Positions 10,601-22,600 of a DNA stretch of 64,000 bases are shown piece after piece. A model generated the notes under the pieces. It was not told the DNA's origin. It searched no databases and saw nothing but the letters and a program-made list of their open reading frames with translations. The first letter of the stretch is position 1. Every line of letters starts with the position of its first letter. The translations under genes were made by a program, and so were the position numbers. Source of the stretch: Patiria miniata (lineage: Eukaryota > Echinodermata > Asteroidea > Valvatida > Asterinidae); contig NW_024037048.1 of NCBI RefSeq assembly GCF_015706575.1, positions 10,061,512 through 10,125,511 on the forward strand, written 5' to 3'.

Positions 10601-13600
10601 CATTTTGTGTGTAGGCTCCTTACGTCAACATGGATAGTTCAGACGACGATTTCTTTCTGAATCAAAGTAGTTTTTGCAGTGACGGCGGAGAATCTGACAG
10701 TGAAGATGCATTGGTCATTTCGGAAGGAAAGTTTTGATGCGGACGGTCCTATTAATGCTCATTATGGAGAACAATGGTCCGACGTGTTCAAAGTGTGGAT
10801 TCGTAATTCCGAATCCACACTTTACTAAAGATTCGTCGTTCCGAATCCACACTTTGTGACCAGTGTAACAGATTCGTAGTTCCAAATCCACACTTTTAAC
10901 AATAGTGTGACGTCATAGCAGTGGTTTAAAGAGGTTGTGGAATGCTCGAAGACATTTCCGTCATTTTTCGGGTATATGTAGCCTAAGGTGTGATGAAATA
11001 AAAACGACTATTGTTTCTGTCATGAAATGAGTACAAAAGGTACTTTTGAGAGCTGTTTTTCAAGTCCTGTCATGCCTGTTTCGACCCGAACGTGCAATTT
11101 GTGTAAAAGTCGTCATTGCGGGCAGCAAACAAAACACAGTAAATCGTGACGTAATAAACAGGACTCCCGATGCAGAGTAGCATAAACGAGTCCTGTTTAT
11201 TACGTCACGATTTACTGTGTTTTGTTTGCTGCCCGCAACGATGACTTTTACACAAATTGCACGTTCGGGTCGAAACAGGACTTGAAAAATAGCTCTCAAA
11301 AGTACCCTTTGTACTCATTTCATGACAGAAACAATAGTCGTTTTTATTTCATCACACCTTAGGCTACATATACCCAAAAAATGACGGAAATGTTTTCGAG
11401 CATTCCACAACCTCTTTAAGAGTTTAGTTCGGAACTGCAATGAAATGTTTTGAATGCGCGCTGCATATATTAGGCCAAACAGGTGTTACGCAACCAATAC
11501 CTGATTCCCTAGGCGTTGTTCCTGACGGGTTCGTGGGTGATATTGGTTGGTCGTGATAACGCCCTCTCGCGGCGGCAGGTTATTGCGTATCAAACCGTAA
11601 CAGCGTCTAAGGCCAAAAAAAAAAGTCTCCGGTTTCTGGTATGGAGCTTGCCCAAAAAGTGGTGCGGCGACGCGGCCTTTTTTTTTTTTTTACCTGTTTT
11701 TTTTGCTTCAAATGTCGGCTGATGACTGCAAATGGTGCCCGACTAAACTTAGTGCAAATATTATGGGAGACCAGAGAGGCCACATAAAGCTTATTCTCGA
11801 TCATAACCCCATCTAAAAACACGTTAAAATTGTGCAGCAGCAGGATTCCAGTCAAACCAGTGAGTTTGGCTGGTTTGAGACATCATCTTACATTGAAAAA
11901 AAAACTTTTTCATTTTGCCGACGCGCATGGCTACGGCGACGCGCGCGCATACCAGAAACCAGAGATTTTTTTTTTTGGCCTAATCCCTTGACTAAGGAAT
12001 TTGAAGTGTGGGTGCCATTGTCTATGGGCAAAAGTGGTTTTGCAAAACTTGAAAGGGGGGGGGGGGGGGGGGTGAAGTGCAGAAGACTAGAAATAAAATA
12101 GCGTACAGTACCCCTAAACTGATGGTCTAGAAATTACGCTATTTTATTGTTCTTAAGTACTTTTCTCATGTAACACAATTTAATAATCTTTCCCACAGGC
12201 GGTGACATCCATCCAAAGAACGTCTGGCTTGCTGAAGCTATGCTGGATCTTTTCACAGAAAACAAGTAAGCTCCACTTTTTACAAAGAAATCTACAAGTA
12301 TTTCTTCATTTGTCTGAATGGCCTCTTCAAATTTTGTTTTGATAATTTATTTGTATGTGAGCTGGCTGAGTAAGCATAGTTTCCAAACATTGTTTTCAGT
12401 CAGAAACAGAAATTTGCAATGTTTCCAAGGTAAAGATTTTAAACTCGCAGTCAGTAATTACAAAGCCAGCGGGAAAAAAATACTGTTGTTATATTTTACT
12501 TTAAAGGGAAAATACAACATTTGCAAACATCAAAAAATAAAACTACCAAATCATTTTGAAATACCTTGCTGGACTGTTAGTGAATGACAGTGTAAAGCAT
12601 CCTGTAAAATTATGGCACCTGGTATACTGCCATTTTCAAGAAAAGTGGTATTTCTGTATCAATTTCCAACGCTGATCGGCCGACCAGCGTTGGAAAAAAC
12701 TGGCTTTTTTTCAAATACTGGCCCCAGTTGACCATCGCACTTGTTTGCAATCGATTACACACCTATGAACGGGTACAAGCCAGCTAGACTGGTTCCCTGA
12801 CCTTACAATTCCCCAATGTATGTAAACTGCTCTGTTTCTTCTTAAATGGAGTCAGGGAACCAGACTACAGGAAAATGATTGTTTTTCGTGGTTTTTATAG
12901 CATTTTCGAACCCAAAACCCCATAAAAGTCAGTGAAACTATATTTGCTATATATTTCCAATCCCCCAATTCCATCCATTTCTGAAAATTACAGCAAAAGC
13001 AAATGATGTATATTCCCTTTAAATTCTGACAAAAAGGAATTTTTTCCTGTATTGTTTTTCCTGTTCCAGTTTTCAGCTTTTCAGTGACAAAATTGTGGTT
13101 TTCTTCTTCAAAAATTATTGATCCTCTTCGTTTGTTTGTTTTTTGGGTTTTTTTTTATATAATTTTTTTTCTTTTTGGTGACAGAGCGTGGTTGGACAAG
13201 TACCCGGTCTTAATGGCCATGGTCTTGTACACATATCTACGGGTCATTGAGGACCACAGCTCACAAATGCTGGCTAGCCTGCGTCAGAGAGAGGTGGATT
13301 TCTGCATCGGACTGCTTAGGTCAAAGGTCAGCATCATGAATAATAAATACATCTGAGAGAGGGCGCTGTTTATTTTGAGATTAGATAAAACCAAATTTAC
13401 CATAACTTTAGTAAAAACTAAGATGTTGGAGATTTTGGATTCTAGATGCTCTGTGGTGCGATCTGAGGCAATTTCTGACCACTTTAACCAATGTTTTTTT
13501 TGAGGAAAAGATGGTGGTGTACTCATTGCCTGCCTTTATTGCGATGTCACATAAAAAAAAAAAATTGGTTTCGTTTTGGGGGGGGGGGGGGGCCATGGCC

Positions 13601-16600
13601 CCCTTTGGCCCCCCCCCCCCTGGATCCGCCCTTGATTACAATCAGGCTAACTGCTTATTACAATCCGGCTAACTGCTTATTACAATCAGGCTAACTGCTT
13701 ATTACAATCAGGCTAACTGCTTATTACAATCAGGCTAACTGTTTATTACAATCAATAGAACAAGTTACATGAATATCCATGATGAATTGTGATGAAAAAT
13801 GAGATATGTAAATTATTTTGGAAAGAACTAAAGATTTTTTTTTATTTTTAATGTCACCATAGTTTATGGAATGCTGCAGAATAGGCCGTGACTTGTTAAG
13901 ATTACTCCAGAACGTCGCTAGGATACCAGAATTTGAGAAACTCTGGAAGGACATGATCCACAGGCCGCAGTCGTTAAATCCACAGTTCACAGGTGAGGTC
14001 CATAACCAAAAATTATGATATTTTCAATTTCATTGTCAAAAACTACAGTCATTTTTTTTTATTTCAGTCCATAATTTTGCTCTTAAAGGGGCACTGCGTC
14101 CTGAAATCCCCGAAAATGTCATGTTTTGGATTGTTTACTTATCCTATTTCAAACATCTGGTTGAAAGGAAACCAACCTTATTTATGTCTTACCGTTCCCG
14201 AGAAAAGATGAAAAAAAAACCTGACTGTTTACATCAGGCCCGACGGAGTATGATACGTAAATCCTGTCATTTTAATTCAATGTACAATATACGTTGTGTG
14301 TCTAGTATTACACATGTACACAGCACTGTGCTCACGAACAGCATTGACCAATCACAAATGCACAAAATGTGGTTTCTTACACGTCCGCAAAAGGCGAACC
14401 CTTACGGCTGGAATCACAACTAGCACGAACAGCCCGACTTTTTGGGGTTGCAAAAATGGCCCCCAAAAGTCGTTCTCGCACAAATAACACAAGAATACTA
14501 CAAAAGCACCTAGTTTTTAAAGGATAGTTGTGTGGATGTTTATATCCTACTTTTAAATGTGCTTCCTGATTAACATCATTTCATTCAGAATGCGTTTCGT
14601 AGCCCAATTGGGCGTATTCAGGACGTAGTGTCCCTTTAAGGGTCATTCCGTGTCGAATCAACACGATTTTTTCACCCAACCCTCACGGATCGAAAATCAT
14701 GGTTTTTTTTACCAAAAATAATCCCGCTGTCAAGTTGTTAAGCAAGACCTTTCTCTAAAGGCAAAGAAAGGTCTCGCTTAAGACGAAAACTTTAGGCCAG
14801 CACGTTGAATTCATTTTCTGGTTATATTTTGGTCTCATATTTTCAGGAGTGGCTCAGCTTATGAGCCAGAGAACGTCTCCCAAATACCTGGCCTGCCGAC
14901 TCACGCCAGAGATGGAGAAGAAGATTATATTCCTCACGTCCAAGGTACGTAGACTGTAAAATCTCTTCCCCAAATCAGCTCAGGTTTTCCCGGTAAATTT
15001 CCTAAAATGTTCATTCACTTGTGAAAATCGGTCATACATTTTCGTCTGATTTTGAGAAACGCTCTGAACTCCCGTTTCATTTTCGCTACCATTTCAGTTC
15101 AATCAATTAAGTGATTGAGCAGCACATTTCATTTATGTTAATTCCGATTCGTTAATACAAGACCTCTTTTTCGCTTTTAGAGGGCGATTTCAAACATTGA
15201 CCATTCTATTCACTTTTAGTTTAATATTCTGTGACATAATCTGCTTCTTTGAATGAGAAAAACGTACTTTTGTTTGCACATTCACGAAATTGTATTCCAG
15301 AACTCTGCGCGAAAATGTATGCTTGCGTAAATGAATGCACAGGTAACGTTTTTGGCCGTCTGTTTCTTAAAATTGAATGTACGGGCAATGAAAACGATTG
15401 AACTTTCGTTGAATTGAAATGGGATTAAAGACGTGCATTCATATTCAGACAAAAGTGAATGACCAATTTTCAGAAGTGAATGAACATTTCAAGAAAATGG
15501 CCTGGAAAACCTGTAATATATGCATCGTACGTCTGAGATAAAATGTTAAGTTATGTACCCTACCCTTCTGTCAGATTGACAGAAGGCCCTGACAAAAAAA
15601 AGTCAAAATCTAATATTTTACATTTTTCAAGCTCTTGCAGGAGCTTCTATAGTCACTTGGTGGTCGGTCGGTCTGTCCCCAGAAAATTGACCAAAAGAAG
15701 CCCCTAAGTTTTCCACTAAATATAACTACCAAATTTTATTTTTTAAACACAAGCAAACAAAAAAAAGTAAATACAGGTTTTCCTGGCCAATTTCTTGAAA
15801 TGTTCATTCACTTCCAAAAGTCAGTCATTTTTGTCTGAATTTGAAGGCACACCTTTAATCCCATCTCAATTCAACGAAAGTTCAGTCGTTTTCATTGTCC
15901 GTGCATTCGGTTTTGAGAAACAGACGGCCAATTACGTTACCTGTGCATTCATTTACGCAAGCATACCTTTTCTAAATTGATTTCAGGTACAGCTAATTTG
16001 ATTGATGGTTAATGGAAAAGAAAGCCCTAATTGTATCTGGTGCTGATGGCATTAAACTAAAAGTGAAATAGAATGGTGAACGTTTGAAATCGCCCTCTAG
16101 TAGCGTTCATTTACGCAAGCATACCTTTTCTAAATTGATTTCAGGTACAGCTAATTTGATTGATGGTTAATGAAAAAGAAAGCCCTAATTGTATCTGGTG
16201 CTGATGGCATTAAACTAAAAGTGAAATAGAATGGTGAACGTTTGAAATCGCCCTCTAGTAGCGAAAAAGAAGTCTTGTAAACGAATCTGAATGGACATAA
16301 ACGAAAGGTGCTGCTCAATCACTTAATTGATTGAACTGAAATGGAATTGAATGCTCTGGTAGCGAAAATGAAACGCGTGTTCAGAGCGATTCTCAAATTC
16401 AGACGGAAATGAATGACCGATTTTCAGCAGTGAATGAACATTTTAGGAAATTGGCCGGGAAAACCTGTACTTAAACAAAATGTTTTTGTAACAATTGGGA
16501 AAGATTTTACGAACATTTGTAAATGGAGGCAAAAGATGTGCAGTAAGTTATAGTCACATGGTTTTTATCACAAATCGCTATATATAAATCTAAAGTATGG

Positions 16601-19600
16601 TGTTTCATGTGTGCCATCGACATCGCATTTTTGGGCATCGCTTTTTTTCAGCTCTGGCAGGGATTTTTTTGGATAGATTTTATGTAAGACTTTCATGCAA
16701 AACGGCCAGAGCTTATTGTGCACTCGCACTCGTTTTCCGCCATTTTTGTTTTAAAGGTTCGGTTTGGTCAACAGAAGAGATATCAAGATTGGTTCCAGAA
16801 GCAAGTAAGTTGTTTAATAAGTTTTAAAAAAGAAGTTATCCGTAAGACGGAATTTGTGTCGGGGTGATGTAAATCAATATTAGGTTTTGACTTTCACAGA
16901 CGTATAAACACTGTATACTCAGTGTGTTACCTCCTAAGTGAAAGTTGGAAAAAATCACTCGGGTGGGACTCGAACCCACGACCTCCTGCTTTCTAGTGCA
17001 GACGTCTTACCACTCGACCACCAAGCTTGCCAGGATTGGTTGGCTGGTTCGAATCTGATGTAGCATCGGGTACCGCATTAAATATTTATAAGATGGAATT
17101 TGTGTCAGGGTGATGTAAATTCAATATTTGGTTTTGACTTTCACCGACGTATAAACACTGTATACTCAGTGAAGGGCAAAACCTTATATGGAATTAAAAA
17201 AAACCAAAAAAACAAAAAAAAAAACTTGTAACTTTTAACAAATGAGAATTACAATTCGTCCTGGAAGAACGTCCTGGAAGAAAAACATGCAGGTTTATAA
17301 ATTATAGAAACGATGCATGGATGTCTGCACGTGTAAATGATTGGTTGCGGTTCGATTTCTGCTAAAGTATGTTTGAAGGTTTCTAGCAAGGTTTCCAGAA
17401 AATTTCTGAAATGCAGTGATCCATTTTACATAGTAATTACCAAATTTCAGTTATTTTTCTTTCAATTTTTTCTCTTCATTTTTTTTGCGTTCAGTTTCTC
17501 TCGACGCCGGAGAGCCAGTCGTTACGCTGCGATCTGATTCGCTACATCTGCTGCACGGTCCACCCGTCCAATGAGGTGCTGTGCTCGGAAATCATCCAAC
17601 GCTGGGCTGTGATTGGCTGGCTGCTCACCACATGCTCAGTAAGCATCTTGAGGTTTTCATAATACATTCGTGTGTGTCTGGTAACTTGACTTGTGTGGAG
17701 AATGTGTACTAATGAAGGCTTGGTACTAGATTTCCTTGTGACACACTTTATTGTACAAGGGAATAAATGTGTGCTTGGCGGGTTTTAAACAAGTACGTTT
17801 AAAACAAGCTAGGAGCCTTCGGCTTATATATAATATTTATTCCCATTCATAAATACCTTTCAGTCACAAAGTCAAAACAAGTCATAAATCCTCAAATTTC
17901 CAACGATTTTGTTCAACAATTTTACTTCATGTTTTGTGAAACACCACTCTGGCCATGTCTATGATATGTGCCTCGTGCGCGTAGTACTAAAAATCTCCTT
18001 ATATGGAGATTGGCGTGTGCGTGGTGCGTACTGTATGATGTGGTGCAGAATGCAGCGGTGTTTTACCGGCGGTTTAAAACCACACACGTGACGGGCACTT
18101 GACCAAAAGGAATGGGTAAACTATCTCAGGTCTTTATGAATACATTTTAAAACGCTAGTGTTAAAATTTCCATTAAGTGTTATGAATGCCGTGAACGAAC
18201 TATAGAGGACGCTTCCTGACCACTTTATGCACTCCGTGAAGGAACAATAGGGGGCGCTTCCTGACCACTTTATGCACTCTGTGAAGGAACAATAGAGGAC
18301 GCTTTCTGACCACTTTATGCACTCCGTGAAGGAACAATAGAGGGCGCTTCCTGACCACTTTATGCACTCCGTGAAGGAACAATGAGGGAGCTTCCTGACC
18401 ACTTTTGAGAGTCGGGGGGGGGGGGGGGGGGGAGGGGGAGGGAGGGGGAACACAACGTTTGTGTGTACTGGTTTGTGCATATACAGCGCGAAGTGCACAC
18501 GACAAATGTTATCCTAAATGTGCATGATCATCTAACGTCTTCATGTGAGCGTCAGATGCGGTCAGCAATACGTTTGAATGTCTCTCCCAGTGGTCTCCCC
18601 AACTCTCCCTTTCTTACCGTTGAGGGGGTACTTGTGCACGGAAGTTATTTTGGACCAGATTGAGAGTCTTGTCCGTATTTCTTTTTTCTAGTCCAATGCT
18701 GCAGCATCATGTGCCAAGCTAGCTCTGTTTTATGATTGGCTACTCTTCAATCCAACGAGAGGCAACATCATGGATATCGGTGAGTGTACAGTATTCAAAA
18801 ACAGTATAGACTCTTTTTTTTTTGTCGCCTAGACGAAGTTTTTGAGACACTAATACAGTCCTAAATTCTGTATGGGGTCATTCCGTGTCGAATCACCCAA
18901 AGGGTTAAACCCTCAAATTTGCTCATGTTTAGGCTGAAAAAGGTGAAAATTTTAAGTTTTTGTGCCATAGGACAAACGGTTTTTCGCGCTTCCGTCCGCA
19001 ATTGTTTGGCAATTTTGGTCAAAATGGGCCTGGCCACCAATTTTCAAATCACCATATCTCCATAACCTTTCGGCCAAATTTGTTGATCTTGGTTGCTTTG
19101 GAAAGGTAACATCATAAGGAATCCAAATTTACCATTATTTTTCATGTCCGAGTAATTTGAAGTATGATGACCTTTTGACCTTTACTTTGAACTTGAATTT
19201 GACCTTGTGGATCATGGGACCTTAAGACGAACTTTGATGAAAAGTATACCTATGTTTTCTACGAAATATCCAAAAATTTGGGGTATAATAATTTTTGTTT
19301 GGTTTCTAGCTCATGTCAAAGTTGGCATATGTTTTGCAAAATGTGATATCGCCACCTCACCAAAACAGTGACGATAGGAATTCTAGCAAATGAATAGTGG
19401 CACGATGTGTTGTGAATCCCTTCTGTTAATGGTGGTTCTCATTCTTGTCTCTTCGTTTCAGAGCCAGCTATTCTTGTCATGCATCATTCTATGCGATCGC
19501 ATCCTGCCATCACGGCAACTCTACTGGACTTCCTCTGCAGAGTAAGTCAATCACGCTCGGAAATATCATCAGGAAAAAGGACAATGAAAAACGGACAATG

Positions 19601-22600
19601 AAAAACGTTAATTAACTCCCTTGGCATTTTACAGTGGGGTGCTGTGGTCCAATGGTTGGGGTGTTCGACTCGTGTGCCGTGGTACATGGGTTCCAAGGCC
19701 GTGGGAACATGATGCTTGTGCTCTTGAGCAAGGCGCTTTACCATTATTGCTTCGTCCTTCGGATTGGACGTAAAGCCGTAGGTCCCGTGTGTTGTGTACT
19801 GCACGTTAAACAACCCAGAGCCAGTGACATCCTGGAGCAGTGTGGCGGATTTTAAGTATATTAAACACAGGCCGATATATTTATGCACGGCTGAGCATAA
19901 ACAACACAAGGTCCGGCCCAAGACCTTGACACAGTGCATCCCTCGAAATCAACCATACTGTTTTGCCATGTAGCCTCTATCCTGCAAAATCCTCCTGCAA
20001 AATCCTCCATTTTGCAAAGAGGATTTTGGAGGATTTGGGATGGTTAGGGTTAATATCTGGACGATGGTTGTTTTTGTTTTGCAGATAATTCCCAATCTTC
20101 ATCCACCGTTGGAGCAGCAGATCAAGCAAGGCGTCATGTCCGCCCTCAGATTCCTCCTGGAGAAGAGAGTCTTACCGTAAGTCCATCACAAGCCCATCAC
20201 AAGTCCATCACAAGTCCATCACTAGTCCATCACAAGACAATCACAAGTCCATCAAAATCCATAAACAAGTCCATCACAAGTCCATCACAAGTCCATACAC
20301 AAGTCCATCACAAGTCCATCACAAGTCCATCACAAGTCCATCACAAGTCCATCACAAGTCCATCACAAATCCATCACAAGTCATCACAAGTCCATCACAA
20401 GCCCATCACAAGCCCATCACAAGTCCATTACAAGTCCATCACAAGTCCATCACAAGTCATCACAAGTCCATCACTAGTCAATCACAAGTCCATCACAAGT
20501 CACCACAAGCCCATCACAAGCCCATCACAAGTCCATCACAAGTTCATCACAAGTCCATCACAAGTCCATCACAAGTCCATCACAAGTCCATAAACAAGTC
20601 CATCACAAGTCCATCACAAGTCCATCACAAGTCCATCACAAGTTCATCACAAGTCCATCACAAGTCCATCACAAGTCCATCACAAGTCCATCACAAGTCC
20701 ATCACAAGTCCATCACAAGTCCATCACAAGTCCATCACAAGTCCATCACAAGTCCATCACAAGTCCATCACAAGTCCATCACAAGTCCATCACCTGTCAA
20801 TCTCGAGTCATTACAAGTCCGTTACAAGTCCATCACAAGTCATAACAAGTCATCACAAGTCATCACAAGTCATCACAAGTCCATCACAAGTCCATCACAA
20901 GTCCATCACAAGTCCATCACAAGTCCATCACAAGTCCATCACCTGTCAATCTCGAGTCATTACAAGTCCATTACAAGTCCATTACAAGTCCATCACAAGT
21001 CATCACAAGTCCATCACAAGTCCATCACAAGTCCATCACAAGTCCATCACAAGTCCATCACAAGTCCATCACAAGTCCATCACAAGTCCATCACAAGTCC
21101 ATCACAAGTCCATCACAAGTCCATCACAAGTCCATCACAAGTCCATCACAAGTCCATCACAAGTCCATCACAAGTCATCACAAGTCCTCACAAGTCCATC
21201 ACAAATCCATCACAAGTCATGTCCCGAATGCTGATTTTGGGATTGTGTCACTAGAGGGCGCAATTCAAAATATGAATCGGCCAATTTTGGATTGGAGTCG
21301 AGATCCAGAATATTGTGTTTATGTTTGTTCTGTTTTCTTGGAATATACAGCATTCACAGAGCTAAAACTTCATCAGGTTCGTTATATTAAAGGATCTGTC
21401 TTTAGATTTTGGGCAGTTTTGTTGGTTCAAACAAAATAAATGCACAAATTGCAAATAATCTACTCTACCTTTAACTGCCTATTGAAACAAGCCCATGGTT
21501 CGTATTCTCCAGCATTTTGCACTTTTTGACAATTTCCACAAAAATGTGACGCCACTAATGTCATTTTTTTCCCCATGATTTTTAGGTCCCTTGCTCAACT
21601 TTTTGACAACCCTAAACTAGATCGGGAGCTGAGGGCGATGACGAGAGACATGTTTGCTGAGTTCTGTACGACGACGCCCACCACACCCACCGCCCCTGCC
21701 ACGCCCATGTTAGCACTTCCGCCCGAAGGTATTTGGATAAAGTCTCCGGTTCAAGATTAAGATCATATCGTGGGGTTTTTTTTGGGGGGGGGGTGGTCTA
21801 GAGCTAGTGTTTTTGTGTTTTCTATGTTCATGTATACACTAGATGTCGTGGAGTGCCATTGGTTGTTGTCTGGAGCGTTGAACTCAAGATCTTTGGGTAT
21901 TTCTGCAGGTTGTGGGTTCGAGTCCAGCCTGCGGCTATGGTGCGTGTGCCCTTGGGCAAGGCACTTTGTCACTCATTGCTTCTCCCCACCCACGAGTAAA
22001 TGGGTACCTGTGAGTGCAGAGATGGTTATTGTGGTTGATTTTCGCTGCTTTGCGCCGAAATGGCAGCATTGAGCTGTATGCTCCCCAGGGAGTTGAGATG
22101 GTCTTTGGAATGGTTCATTGGCCCAATGAGCAGGGTAATAATGATGTAGCGCCTTGAGCACCAATACTGGTGGATACGTGCGCTTTATAAATACACACCG
22201 TTATTACTTATTTAAGCAAGGTTGTTTTGTTTTTAAATTTATGGACTTGTATTTTGTATTAATTTTTTTTTTTTAATTAGATGGAAAGACGGAACCAGAG
22301 TCAGCCAACAACGATCATGGCCCGATACAGAGATTACCGTCGGAAGATGCAACATTCAGCGACGAAGAGGAGGAAGATAGATGTAAGTACAAGCATCCCA
22401 AATAAATTTATGTTCTTATTGGGAATATACCTCGCATACATTTTGTTTTTTAGGCAAACATTATGTATTACAATGGAACGTCGCTATACCGAACACCGCT
22501 ATACTGAACATTCGGCTATACTGAGCAACATCCTTGGCTCCCGATTTAAGTGTACAAAACATTCCAAACATTGTTGTTGAAAAATGTCAACAGAAGAGCG

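Larger units (their letters stand above)
15590..16745 (-). mobile_element. Older repeat split by the nested MITE
   Basis: Its halves (15590-15771 and 16470-16745) match in reverse a continuous copy at 39040-39605, including a tract of gtcggtcggtctgtc against gacagaccgaccgac. Family not identified. Confidence 0.65.

Noticed and set aside
16838-17172. Terminal direct repeats with a tRNA-like centre as a tiny LTR element
   Set aside because: The repeats lack TG...CA ends, there is no primer-binding site or polypurine tract in place, and the tRNA-like part is a whole Pol III unit.
18121-18505. Minus-strand frames of 125 and 101 codons with 15-residue repeats
   Set aside because: They are the 45-bp tandem repeat plus a poly-G run translated as poly-Pro.
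19547-19939. Minus-strand frame of 130 codons
   Set aside because: It is the antisense of a SINE fragment and the neighbouring repeat.
8266-21219. CRISPR-like array
   Set aside because: Units are contiguous 11-mers without unique spacers, in a eukaryotic gene.
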